DNA of 38,880 nucleotides from Fredinandcohnia humi. Its GTDB lineage: Bacteria > Bacillota > Bacilli > Bacillales > Bacillaceae_L. The stretch covers positions 4,330 through 43,209 of the forward strand of contig NZ_LMBW01000004.1 of the NCBI RefSeq assembly GCF_001439915.1. Direction: 5' to 3'. The translations under genes and the position numbers were made by a program. Below the pieces are notes generated by a model. It saw only the letters and a program-made list of their open reading frames with translations, was not told the DNA's origin and did no database searches. Numbering within the stretch: the first letter of the stretch is position 1; the number at the start of each line of letters is the position of its first letter. Positions 26,028 through 33,948 of the stretch are shown here, piece by piece.

Positions 26028-26957
26028 GTGAAAAATGCAAAAATATTAACAGAAGGCGGTATGCTTTTAGCAATCTATAGTGTACTGTTACTTGTTGCTT
26101 TATATGTTCCACTACTTGGAATCGTGCTTTTATTTTTTTTACCCATTCCATTTATCTTGTTTACAGTGAGATATAGGGTAAAGCCATCATTGCTATTTAT
26201 TCTAATTGCTTTTTTGTTATCGGGGTTATTGGGTTCTGTCTTTGGGATCTTACATACGGTAGTATTTGGAATTACTGGAATCTTACTAGGCGAATTGATT
26301 AACCGCGGAAGAAGTGGAATTGAACTATTTTTAGGCTCCTGTTTGTCGTATTTGTTCTCAATCGTCCTGCTTTACGTAACAGCGATTGTAGTGATGCAAA
26401 TTGATGTCATTGAAATGATCCGGGAAACCTCACGGGAATCTTTTGCAATTGCTGAGAGTATAATGAGGGCAACAGGGGGCGAAGTGAATACAGCGGCCAT
26501 TGCGCAACTGGAAGAGTCGATTGACACGATGCAATACATGATCCCAAGTATGTTTGTTTTAATTGCTATGTTTTTAGCCTTTGTTACGGTTGTAGCAATG
26601 AAACCAGTACTCGTACGACTTCAAGTAAAATTGAATCCATTCCCGCCTTTTCGTGAGATTACATTTCCTAAGAGCATCTTATGGTATTACCTACTGATTT
26701 TACTTTTGAGCTTTGTTGGACTGGAAAAGGGCACGTTTGGGTATACCGCGTTTTTAAATTTATTTTTTGTTTTGCAGTTATTAATGGTGATTCAAGGCTT
26801 GTCCTTAATTTATTATTTTTGTCATCAAAAGAGAGTTTCAAAGGTCGTGCCAATTGTACTGACGATCCTAACACCATTTCTCCTTTATATTATTCGAATC
26901 TTAGGTATAATTGACTTAGGATTCCAACTTCGAAATCGAATTAGTGAAAAGAAGTAA
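26028..26957 (+). CDS. yybS: DUF2232 membrane protein YybS
   Basis: Polytopic membrane protein of 309 residues with about eight hydrophobic segments and a hydrophilic loop near 130-170 (REtSRESFAIAESIMRATGGEVNTAAIAQLEES region). It belongs to the YybS/DUF2232 family, found just before gdpP and rplI in Bacillus. Its function is not established; some relatives resemble the membrane parts of ECF-type S-components, which is only a suggestion. The start is GTG at 26028 with AGGTGA upstream. It is cotranscribed with gdpP (gap of 27 bases). A family-2 repeat ends just upstream. Confidence 0.87.
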   Translation: MKNAKILTEGGMLLAIYSVLLLVALYVPLLGIVLLFFLPIPFILFTVRYRVKPSLLFILIAFLLSGLLGSVFGILHTVVFGITGILLGELINRGRSGIELFLGSCLSYLFSIVLLYVTAIVVMQIDVIEMIRETSRESFAIAESIMRATGGEVNTAAIAQLEESIDTMQYMIPSMFVLIAMFLAFVTVVAMKPVLVRLQVKLNPFPPFREITFPKSILWYYLLILLLSFVGLEKGTFGYTAFLNLFFVLQLLMVIQGLSLIYYFCHQKRVSKVVPIVLTILTPFLLYIIRILGIIDLGFQLRNRISEKK

Positions 26958-26984
26958 AACAAAGCTTTAGGAGCTGAAAATGAC

Positions 26985-28958
26985 ATGCCGGACTTTTACA
27001 AAAGGAAGTTATTTCGCTATCCCTTATATGCATTGCTTGTGATCACAAGTATTTTTAGTGCAATTCTTGTTTATTTTCAGTGGGTAATTGGGTTAGCGTG
27101 TTTTCTGCTCCTTGGATTCATTGTGTATTTTTTATACAAAGCAAACTCACAACTAAAAAAAGAAATGGAGCATTATATCTCAACCCTTTCATATCGTCTA
27201 AAAAAGGTTGGCGAAGAAGCGTTAATGGAAATGCCAATTGGGATTTTGCTTTATAATGAGGAATTTCAAGTAGAGTGGGCAAATGCCTATTTATCCAACT
27301 GTTTGGATGCAGATACATTGGTTGGAAGATCCCTTTACGATATTGAGGAGTTAATTGTTCCTTTAATTCAACAAGAGATTGAAAGTGAGACAATTACGTT
27401 AAACGAACAGAAGTTTAAGGTTATTATAAAGAGAGAAGAACGCTTGCTTTACTTCTTTGATGTAACGGAACAAATGGAAATTGTGCAATTGTATGAAGCC
27501 GAGCGCACCGTTTTAGGGATTATCTACTTAGATAATTATGATGAAGTAACACAAGGGATGGATGATCAACGAAAGAGCTCGTTAAATAGCCGGGTGACCT
27601 CAATCCTTAATGAATGGGCAAATGAACATGGCGTATTTTTAAAGAGGACATCGTCTGAACGTTTTATTGCTGTGTTAAACGAGGAGATTTTATCAGATCT
27701 TGAAAAAACGAAATTTACCATTTTAGATGATGTGAGGGAAACAACTGCTAAGGATAGTGTAGCGCTAACCCTAAGTATCGGGGTTGGAATTGGGGTTCCA
27801 ACACTTCCGGAGTTAGGAGCTTCCGCACAATCAAGCTTGGACCTAGCATTGGGACGTGGTGGAGACCAAGTTGCGATCAAACTTCCGAATGGCAAGGTTA
27901 AGTTTTATGGCGGTAAAACAAATCCAGTGGAAAAACGTACTAGAGTCCGCGCACGCGTGATTTCACATGCGTTGAAGGAAATTGTCTCAGACAGTGATAA
28001 AGTCATCATAATGGGCCATAAATACCCTGATATGGACGCGGTAGGGGCTTCCATCGGGATTTTAAAAGTGGCACAAATGAATCATAAAGAAGGATACATT
28101 GTTTTAAATCCGAATGAAATTGATTCAGGTGTTGGGCGTCTGCTTGAGGAAGTGAAGGAAAATACGGAGCTCTGGTCGTATTTTATAACACCGGAACAAG
28201 CTCTTGAAATCGCGACAAACGACACGCTTCTTGTTGTTGTTGACACCCATAAGCCATCGCTCGTCATTGAGGAAAAACTCGTATCAAAAATCGATAAAGT
28301 CGTAGTCATTGATCATCATCGGCGCGGTGAGGAATTTATACAATCACCATTACTCGTTTATATGGAGCCATATGCATCGTCAACGGCAGAGTTAGTTACA
28401 GAGCTTCTTGAGTATCAGCCAAAGCGGAAGAAAATTGATATGCTTGAGGCAACCGCATTGCTTGCTGGGATTATTGTCGATACAAAAAGCTTTACACTTC
28501 GGACAGGGTCAAGAACATTTGATGCGGCATCGTATCTGCGAGCCCAGGGTGCAGACACCGTCCTTGTTCAGAAATTCCTTAAGGAAAACATGGATCATTT
28601 TAAAAAGCGCTCAAGACTTATTGAGTCAGCGTTTATTTATAAAAATGGAATTGCAATCGCAAAAGGGAAACAAAATGAAACGTATGACCAGGTGATGATT
28701 GCTCAAGCAGCAGATACATTGCTAACGATGAACGATGTAGTCGCGTCATTTGTGATTTCGATCAGACATGACTTACGTGTTGGAATCAGTGCTCGTTCAT
28801 TGGGAGAAATTAATGTCCAATTGATTATGGAAAGTTTAGGCGGCGGAGGTCATTTGACAAATGCGGCTACCCAGTTAGTGGATACAACCATAGAAGAGGC
28901 GGAAGAACAATTACTTTTAGTCATAGATGAGTATTTAGAGGGAGGTACCAAGGAATGA
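26985..28958 (+). CDS. gdpP: Cyclic-di-AMP phosphodiesterase GdpP
   Basis: Membrane-bound enzyme that hydrolyses c-di-AMP to pApA and so affects potassium uptake, cell-wall homeostasis and beta-lactam tolerance. It has 657 residues. Two membrane helices (about 13-52) are followed by a degenerate PAS domain (to about 165), a degenerate GGDEF domain with GRGGDQ at 290-295, and the DHH-DHHA1 catalytic part: GHKYPDMD at 344-351, VDTHKP around 419-424, DHHRR at 443-447 and [10 protein letters not shown] near 620. All expected metal ligands (H345, D349, D351, D420, H444) are present. It overlaps rplI by four bases (ATGA). Confidence 0.96.
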   Translation: MPDFYKRKLFRYPLYALLVITSIFSAILVYFQWVIGLACFLLLGFIVYFLYKANSQLKKEMEHYISTLSYRLKKVGEEALMEMPIGILLYNEEFQVEWANAYLSNCLDADTLVGRSLYDIEELIVPLIQQEIESETITLNEQKFKVIIKREERLLYFFDVTEQMEIVQLYEAERTVLGIIYLDNYDEVTQGMDDQRKSSLNSRVTSILNEWANEHGVFLKRTSSERFIAVLNEEILSDLEKTKFTILDDVRETTAKDSVALTLSIGVGIGVPTLPELGASAQSSLDLALGRGGDQVAIKLPNGKVKFYGGKTNPVEKRTRVRARVISHALKEIVSDSDKVIIMGHKYPDMDAVGASIGILKVAQMNHKEGYIVLNPNEIDSGVGRLLEEVKENTELWSYFITPEQALEIATNDTLLVVVDTHKPSLVIEEKLVSKIDKVVVIDHHRRGEEFIQSPLLVYMEPYASSTAELVTELLEYQPKRKKIDMLEATALLAGIIVDTKSFTLRTGSRTFDAASYLRAQGADTVLVQKFLKENMDHFKKRSRLIESAFIYKNGIAIAKGKQNETYDQVMIAQAADTLLTMNDVVASFVISIRHDLRVGISARSLGEINVQLIMESLGGGGHLTNAATQLVDTTIEEAEEQLLLVIDEYLEGGTKE

Positions 28959-29401
28959 AGGTTATTTTCTTAAAAGATGTAAAAGGCAAAGGTCAAAAGG
29001 GAGATGTGAAGAACGTATCTGATGGGTATGCACATAATTTCCTACTCAAGCAAAACCTTGCTATTGAAGCGACGCCAGCAAATATGAAAACATTAGAAGC
29101 AAAGAAAAATAAAGAATCAAAAGAAGCCGAAGAGGAATTAGCACAGTCAAAGCAATTGAAAGAAAAGCTTGAGGCTTTAACTGTTGAATTGCAAGCAAAA
29201 GCTGGTGAAGGCGGTCGTTTATTCGGTTCTGTAACAAGTAAGCAAATTGCAGATGAACTGGCGAAAAAGCATGGAATCAAAATCGATAAGCGTAAATTTG
29301 ATCTTCCTGATGGAATCAGAGCATTAGGCTTTACAAATGTATCTGTAAAATTACATCCAGAAGTATCAGCAACTGTGAAGGTGCATGTCAAAGAACAGTA
29401 A
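28955..29401 (+). CDS. rplI: Ribosomal protein L9 (bL9)
   Basis: 50S protein of 148 residues with the typical N-domain ([30 protein letters not shown]), a long charged connecting helix (about 40-75, [20 protein letters not shown]) and a C-domain ([17 protein letters not shown]). Its ATG overlaps the gdpP stop, with GGAGG near the end of gdpP as ribosome binding site, so the two are coupled as in B. subtilis. A hairpin terminator follows before dnaC. Confidence 0.97.
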   Translation: MKVIFLKDVKGKGQKGDVKNVSDGYAHNFLLKQNLAIEATPANMKTLEAKKNKESKEAEEELAQSKQLKEKLEALTVELQAKAGEGGRLFGSVTSKQIADELAKKHGIKIDKRKFDLPDGIRALGFTNVSVKLHPEVSATVKVHVKEQ

Positions 29402-29438
29402 TTTCCATTGAAATGGGATAGGGAAAACAGATAGAATG

Positions 29439-29478
29439 AAAAATGTGGTTTTGTTACATACAAGATCACATTTTTTTC
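29439..29478. terminator. Terminator between rplI and dnaC
   Basis: TGTGGTTTTGT pairs fully (with two G-T) with ACAAGATCACA around a five-base loop, extended by A and T runs and ending in seven T. Confidence 0.82.
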
Positions 29479-29536
29479 GTATAACAAGCTTTTTCATACT
29501 GAAATTAGTATAATAGATAGATAGACTATTAGAAAT

Positions 29537-29589
29537 GTGCAAGGTGCCTGCTTATGACCTCGAGCCGATTGCACCTGGAACTAGACAAC
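29537..29589 (-). repeat. Family-2 repeat, short copy
   Basis: On the minus strand TTGTCTAGTTCCAGGTGC at the start and GGCACCTTGCAC at the end, with ATCGGCTC inside, matching both ends and part of the interior of the copy at 25845-26006 with the middle deleted. Its ends pair (AGGTGC/GCACCT). Confidence 0.75.
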
Positions 29590-29627
29590 AAACATAAATT
29601 CATATAAATAAAGGGAGTGGAGAATAG

Positions 29628-30992
29628 TTGAGTGACATTTTTGCTGATCGTATTCCTCCGCAAAATATAGAGGCAGAGCAAGCTGTTTTAGGTGCGATTT
29701 TTCTAGAACCGAGCTCACTAACTCTTGCTTCAGAATTATTAATTCCGGAAGACTTTTATCGGACAGCCCACCAAAAGATCTTTGACGCGATGCTAAGTCT
29801 CTCAGATAAAGGTGACCCGGTTGACCTTGTTACGGTTACTTCTGAGTTGGCGGATGCGAAAATTTTAGATGAAATTGGTGGAGTTTCTTATTTAAGTGAT
29901 TTGGCAGGTTCTGTGCCAACTGCTTCCAATATTGAATACTATGCGAAGATTATTGAAGAAAAATCAATCTTACGCCGATTAATTCGTACGGCAACCACAA
30001 TTGCAACGGATGGCTATTCAAGAGAGGACGAGGTTGAAGCTCTTTTAGGAGAGGCAGAGAAGAATATTATGGAAGTGGCAAACCGCAAAAATGCGGGTGC
30101 TTTCCAAAATATTAAAGATGTTCTCGTTCAAACCTATGATAATATTGAAACTCTTCATAACCGTGTAGGGGATATTACAGGAATCCCAACAGGATTTACT
30201 GAGCTTGATAAGATGACAGCTGGATTTCAACGAAATGATTTAATCATCGTAGCAGCCCGTCCGTCTGTTGGTAAGACAGCCTTTGCTCTTAACATTGCAC
30301 AAAACGTGGGAACCAAGACCGATGAGAATGTTGCGATTTTTAGTCTTGAGATGGGCGCCGAACAGCTTGTGATGAGGATGCTTTGTGCAGAAGGAAATAT
30401 AAATGCCCAAAATCTACGTACAGGTTCATTAACCCCTGAGGATTGGAGTAAGCTAACGATGGCTATGGGAAGCTTATCAAACTCAGGAATTTATATAGAT
30501 GATACTCCAGGTATTCGTGTTAATGAGATTCGCTCAAAATGCCGAAGACTTAAGCAGGAACATGGCTTAGGGATGATTATGATCGATTACCTTCAGCTGA
30601 TCCAAGGTAGCGGTAGAGGCGGCGAAAACCGCCAACAAGAGGTTTCTGAAATCTCACGTTCACTAAAAGCATTAGCTCGTGAATTAAAGGTGCCGGTCAT
30701 TGCCTTATCACAGTTATCCCGTGGAGTAGAACAAAGACAGGACAAGCGTCCGATGATGTCAGATATTCGTGAATCAGGAAGTATCGAGCAAGATGCAGAT
30801 ATTGTAGCTTTCTTATACCGTGATGATTATTATGACAAAGAATCAGAGAATAAGAATATTATTGAAATCATTATTGCAAAACAACGTAACGGTCCAGTAG
30901 GAACAGCATCACTGGCATTCGTAAAGGAGTACAATAAATTCGTCAATCTTGAACGAAGGTTCGAAGATGCAAATATGCCCCCAGGGGCGTAA
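29628..30992 (+). CDS. dnaC: Replicative DNA helicase DnaC (DnaB-type)
   Basis: Hexameric 5'-3' helicase of the replication fork, called DnaC in Bacillus and homologous to E. coli DnaB; loaded by DnaB-DnaD-DnaI. It has 454 residues. The N-terminal domain includes PPQNIEAEQAVLGAIF; a linker follows; the RecA-like core has Walker A ARPSVGKTAF at about 210-219, Walker B MIMIDYLQLI near 317-326, and the arginine finger region KRPMMSDIRESGSIEQDAD. The start is TTG at 29628 after GGGAGTGGAG. In many Bacillus genomes purA follows; here a terminator and a cell-wall hydrolase gene follow instead. Confidence 0.97.
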   Translation: MSDIFADRIPPQNIEAEQAVLGAIFLEPSSLTLASELLIPEDFYRTAHQKIFDAMLSLSDKGDPVDLVTVTSELADAKILDEIGGVSYLSDLAGSVPTASNIEYYAKIIEEKSILRRLIRTATTIATDGYSREDEVEALLGEAEKNIMEVANRKNAGAFQNIKDVLVQTYDNIETLHNRVGDITGIPTGFTELDKMTAGFQRNDLIIVAARPSVGKTAFALNIAQNVGTKTDENVAIFSLEMGAEQLVMRMLCAEGNINAQNLRTGSLTPEDWSKLTMAMGSLSNSGIYIDDTPGIRVNEIRSKCRRLKQEHGLGMIMIDYLQLIQGSGRGGENRQQEVSEISRSLKALARELKVPVIALSQLSRGVEQRQDKRPMMSDIRESGSIEQDADIVAFLYRDDYYDKESENKNIIEIIIAKQRNGPVGTASLAFVKEYNKFVNLERRFEDANMPPGA

Positions 30993-30993
30993 G

Positions 30994-31027
30994 AAAAAGA
31001 CGTGTCACAATCGTGACGCGTCTTTTT
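30994..31027. terminator. Terminator after dnaC
   Basis: AAAAAGACG, GTCAC, four-base loop, GTGAC, CGTCTTTTT; nearly perfect arms with T-runs on both strands. Confidence 0.9.
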
Positions 31028-31184
31028 CGTTTTTGTGCTGATTCAACTATGTAACATATTAGAAAGAGTGCCATTCGATGTGGACAATCGACATAAATCC
31101 TTAAAAAATATGTGATTTTGTAAGAGGAAAGCCCCACACTAATGCCAAAATCCTACAATTTTTGTGTAAAAATATGACAGTAAT

Positions 31185-31201
31185 ACTACAATTGTATTAC
31201 A
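31185..31201 (-). promoter_or_regulatory. Possible WalR binding site
   Basis: On the minus strand TGTAAT, five bases, TGTAGT, compared with the WalR consensus TGTWAH-N5-TGTWAH: one mismatch in the second half. It overlaps the -35 region of the M23 peptidase gene. WalR controls many cell-wall hydrolases in Bacillus, so the target is plausible; the match is imperfect. Confidence 0.35.
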
Positions 31202-31220
31202 TATTGGAATCTATTATACT
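31192..31220 (+). promoter_or_regulatory. Probable sigma-A promoter of the M23 peptidase gene
   Basis: TTGTAT at 31192-31197, 17-base spacer, TATACT at 31215-31220. It implies a leader of about 155 bases. Confidence 0.55.
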
Positions 31221-31281
31221 ATTTTTCAAATTCTATGGTAAATTAATAAAGTATAAAATAGAGAGATTTGTCGAACTATCG

Positions 31282-31299
31282 AATACGTCTTGGCGTATT
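31282..31299. repeat. Family-1 tail hairpin fragment
   Basis: AATACGTC, loop TT, GGCGTATT. It is the tail hairpin of family 1 without the core; a T-G pair replaces a C-G pair of copy B, so pairing is kept. It lies in the leader of the M23 peptidase gene. Confidence 0.65.
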
Positions 31300-31381
31300 T
31301 TGTAAGACAACGCTTTTCAACTCACAGGGTGAGAGGAACGAGTATTTCGGACAAGCAACCTTTGTTCAAGGAGGAAAGAAC

Positions 31382-32815
31382 GTGTCAAACCAAAATAAAA
31401 AAGAAAAAGCACCAAGAACATACATGACTTTGTTTAAAAGAGTCGCCATTACATCTATTGCACTTTCAACACTAGTATTTGGAACAGTATCAGCAGATAC
31501 AAAGATCCAAACCGTGTACCATGTATACATAGATGGCAAAAGAATTGGAACAGTAGATAACAAAAATGTCGTTGAAAAAGTAATTGTTCAGAAAGTCGAT
31601 TCTTTAAAGGATCAGTATCAGGGAATATCCTTAGTCGCTGATAATGTATCCGTTATTGAAGAACAAGCTTTTCTTCCGGCTTTTAATAATACAACAGCTA
31701 CAAAGAAACTAGAGACTGAGCTTGAGATTGCAGCAGAAGTAAAAGCTATTACAGTTGACGGAGAACCAGTTGCGTATCTTAAGAATGAAGAAGATGCAAA
31801 TGAAGCTCTTAAACAACTAAAATTACAATATGTAAACGAAGAAGAGTTGCAGGAGCTTGAAGCTAGAGCAAACTCAGAGGAGCCTTTACCAGCTTTAGCT
31901 GAAGGACAATCTCGTTTATTAGACGTTTCATTTGTAGAAAAAGTTTCAACATCAGATGAAAAAATTTCACCAGAACAGGTTCATAGCCCAGCCGATACAG
32001 TTACATTGCTTAAAAAGGGGACTTTAGAAGAGCAAAAGTATCAGGTTAAAGAAGGGGATGTACTAGGTTCGATTGCAGTAGCCCATGACTTAGCGACAGC
32101 TGACTTATTGGCGTTAAACCCTGTTCTTACAGAAGATTCATTGATTCAAATAGGTCAAGAGTTAAATGTAACAGCATATAAGCCTTTTTTAACAGTTGTT
32201 GTTAAAAGGGAGCAAAACAATAAAGAAACAATCAAGTTTGAAACAAAGGTTAATGAAAATTCAAATATGTTTAAAGGTGACAGAAAAGTAACCCAAGAAG
32301 GTCAAGATGGTGAAAAGACTGTTCACTATGAATATAAAATGATCAATGGCGTGACAACAGAAACGAATAAGCTTGATGAAGCCATCATTAAAGAACCGGT
32401 AGCAGAGATTATCGAGAATGGAACAAAGGTTGTTCCATCCAGAGGATCTGGTCAACTTGCGTGGCCAGCGGTTGGAGGTTATATCTCTAGTCACGTTGGA
32501 TATAGATGGGGAAGTCTCCATAAAGGTATTGATATTGCAAGACCGAGCAATTATACGATTAAAGCGGCTGATAATGGAACGGTTGTTGAAGCTGGATATG
32601 ATGGAGGTTACGGTAATAAAATTGTGATTAACCATAACAATGGTATGAAAACAGTTTATGGACATTTGTCTTCGATTGGCGTAAGTGTTGGACAAACCGT
32701 GACGAAAGGTCAACAAATTGGTGTAATGGGATCAACTGGTAACTCGACAGGAACCCATTTACATTTTGAATTATATATAAATGGGGCTCTCAAAAACCCA
32801 TTAGATTATCTATAA
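31382..32815 (+). CDS. Secreted LysM-G5-M23 peptidoglycan endopeptidase
   Basis: Probable zinc endopeptidase that cuts peptide cross-links of peptidoglycan outside the cell. From the GTG at 31382 (AAGGAGG seven bases upstream) it has 477 residues; the frame extends earlier without support. Order of parts: signal peptide (KRVAITSIALSTLVFGTVSAD, cleavage near 38), an extended region of about 180 residues, a LysM domain (KYQVKEGDVLGSIAVAHDL, about 220-267), a G5 domain (about 270-350) and a C-terminal M23 domain with the zinc motifs HKGID and THLHFE plus YGHL. It replaces purA between dnaC and walR, directly upstream of the WalRK operon that governs cell-wall hydrolases. No LPXTG or membrane anchor is seen. 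Confidence 0.9.
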   Translation: MSNQNKKEKAPRTYMTLFKRVAITSIALSTLVFGTVSADTKIQTVYHVYIDGKRIGTVDNKNVVEKVIVQKVDSLKDQYQGISLVADNVSVIEEQAFLPAFNNTTATKKLETELEIAAEVKAITVDGEPVAYLKNEEDANEALKQLKLQYVNEEELQELEARANSEEPLPALAEGQSRLLDVSFVEKVSTSDEKISPEQVHSPADTVTLLKKGTLEEQKYQVKEGDVLGSIAVAHDLATADLLALNPVLTEDSLIQIGQELNVTAYKPFLTVVVKREQNNKETIKFETKVNENSNMFKGDRKVTQEGQDGEKTVHYEYKMINGVTTETNKLDEAIIKEPVAEIIENGTKVVPSRGSGQLAWPAVGGYISSHVGYRWGSLHKGIDIARPSNYTIKAADNGTVVEAGYDGGYGNKIVINHNNGMKTVYGHLSSIGVSVGQTVTKGQQIGVMGSTGNSTGTHLHFELYINGALKNPLDYL

Positions 32816-32828
32816 AAAATCAGATTCA

Positions 32829-32858
32829 AAACCTTCGGCATCATGCTGAAGGTTTTTT
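32829..32858 (+). terminator. Terminator after the M23 peptidase gene
   Basis: AAACCTTC and GAAGGTTTTTT arms with an inner CAT/ATG pairing, followed by T. Confidence 0.85.
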
Positions 32859-32985
32859 CATAAGTATAAAGAATTATGAAGGAGGGACGGATGGCCTATA
32901 TCACCAATTTTTTTAACACTTCTGATGATATACCTCCCTTTTTCTGCTAAAGTTAGAGATAAAGGAGCAAGATAAAGTGAAACTT

Positions 32986-33018
32986 CATTCATTGTGGAAT
33001 CTGTATCCCCAATGAATG
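32986..33018. repeat. Inverted repeat bordering family-1 copy E
   Basis: CATTCATTG and CAATGAATG, nine perfect pairs with a 15-base loop, eight bases from the end of copy E. The sequence is unrelated to the palindromes beside other copies. Confidence 0.65.
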
Positions 33019-33025
33019 TTAGTTG

Positions 33026-33088
33026 AGGCCCACACGATGTGGGCCACAAAGACGTTGCCACAGGACGTGGCGTTTCTTAGTCTTTGTT
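33026..33088 (-). repeat. Family-1 structured repeat, copy E (3' part of core)
   Basis: On the minus strand CAAAGACTAAGAAACGCCAC, GTCCT, GTGGCAACGTCTTTG, then GGCCCACA, TCG, TGTGGGCC. The last hairpin has eight perfect pairs, more than in copy A. The 5' third and the AAATACGC tail are absent. Confidence 0.85.
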
Positions 33089-33107
33089 CTCTTAATCGGG
33101 CTTTTAA

Positions 33108-33141
33108 TGGCAGTTGTCCCTCTTTTGGGGACTTACTGCCA
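33108..33141. repeat. Two-part hairpin upstream of walR
   Basis: TGGCAGT/ACTGCCA outer arms and GTCCC/GGGAC inner arms. GGGAC-type tracts recur at 23449-23456 (CTGTCCCC), 24887-24896 (CCGTCCCTTT) and 33159-33164. Confidence 0.6.
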
Positions 33142-33232
33142 GTTAATGCGGGATAAAAAGGGACAATTTGAACTATATATATGGAGACTTCTTAAAAGAG
33201 CTTTTATTTCAAAGTGAAGGAGAAAGAGCGAA

Positions 33233-33940
33233 ATGGAAAAAGTGATTCTTGTAGTTGATGATGAGAAACCAATTGCGGATATATTACAATTTAATCTTGA
33301 GAAAGAAGGATATAAGGTGGTTTGTGCCTATGATGGCAATGAGGCATTAGAAAAGGTGGAGGAAGTGGATCCAGACCTTATTCTTCTTGACATCATGTTA
33401 CCTCATAAAGACGGCATGGAGGTATGTCGTGAAGTACGAAAAAAACATGATATGCCAATCGTCATGTTGACAGCAAAGGATTCCGAAATTGATAAGGTAT
33501 TAGGACTTGAGCTTGGTGCAGATGACTATGTAACAAAGCCATTTAGTACAAGGGAACTGCTTGCACGGGTAAAAGCAAATCTAAGAAGACACCAACAAAT
33601 TTCTGAGGCAGTTAGTCAGGATACATCAAGTGAAATCACTGTAGGTTCTCTTGTTATCCATACTGATGCATATGTGGTAAGCAAACGCGGAGAAACAATT
33701 GAATTAACGCACCGTGAATTTGAACTCTTGCATTATTTAGCGAAGCATTTAGGTCAAGTTATGACAAGAGAGCATTTATTACAAACCGTGTGGGGCTATG
33801 ACTATTTCGGGGATGTACGAACAGTAGACGTAACCGTTCGTCGCTTACGTGAAAAGATTGAAGACAGCCCAAGTCACCCAACCTGGATTGTTACAAGACG
33901 TGGAGTCGGCTATTATTTACGAAACCCTGATCAGGAGTAA
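33233..33940 (+). CDS. walR: Essential response regulator WalR (YycF)
   Basis: OmpR/PhoB-type regulator controlling cell-wall hydrolases in balance with growth. It has 235 residues. The receiver domain has D9 and D10, the phosphorylation site D53 (LILLDIMLP), T80 and K102; T101, a known PrkC target in B. subtilis WalR, is kept (YVTKPF). The C-terminal winged helix (about 135-230) includes [29 protein letters not shown] reading region near 178-206. The ATG follows GAAGGAGAAAG. First gene of the walR-walK-yycH-yycI-walJ operon. Confidence 0.97.
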   Translation: MEKVILVVDDEKPIADILQFNLEKEGYKVVCAYDGNEALEKVEEVDPDLILLDIMLPHKDGMEVCREVRKKHDMPIVMLTAKDSEIDKVLGLELGADDYVTKPFSTRELLARVKANLRRHQQISEAVSQDTSSEITVGSLVIHTDAYVVSKRGETIELTHREFELLHYLAKHLGQVMTREHLLQTVWGYDYFGDVRTVDVTVRRLREKIEDSPSHPTWIVTRRGVGYYLRNPDQE

Positions 33941-33948
33941 ATCCAAAC

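Larger units (their letters stand above)
31028..31381. other. dnaC-M23 peptidase intergenic region
   Basis: No gene is seen. It holds an A/T-rich stretch, a probable promoter (31192-31220) overlapped by a WalR-like motif, and a transcribed leader of about 155 bases with a family-1 tail hairpin (31282-31299). No tRNA or purA is present, although purA is common at this place in Bacillus. Confidence 0.75.
32816..33232. other. M23 peptidase-walR intergenic region
   Basis: No gene is seen in 417 bases. It holds a terminator (32829-32858), a nine-pair inverted repeat (32986-33018), the family-1 copy E (33026-33088) and another two-part hairpin (33108-33141). A walR promoter could not be fixed; an A/T-rich TATATAT stretch lies near 33174-33180. 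Confidence 0.8.

Noticed and set aside
25816-26031. Plus-strand open frame of 71 codons across the family-2 repeat
   Set aside because: No ribosome binding site, composition follows the repeat hairpins, and the other copies do not keep the frame.
28993-29487. Open frame of 164 codons antisense to rplI
   Set aside because: Antisense shadow over a ribosomal protein gene and its terminator; the peptide has no recognisable features.
31221-31381. c-di-AMP (ydaO-type) riboswitch before the LysM-M23 gene
   Set aside because: Such switches often precede wall hydrolases, but I could not find the conserved blocks of that aptamer here.
32861-33025. purA remnant or tRNA genes between dnaC and walR
   Set aside because: No frame resembling adenylosuccinate synthetase and no tRNA fold is present; the stretch holds only an inverted repeat.
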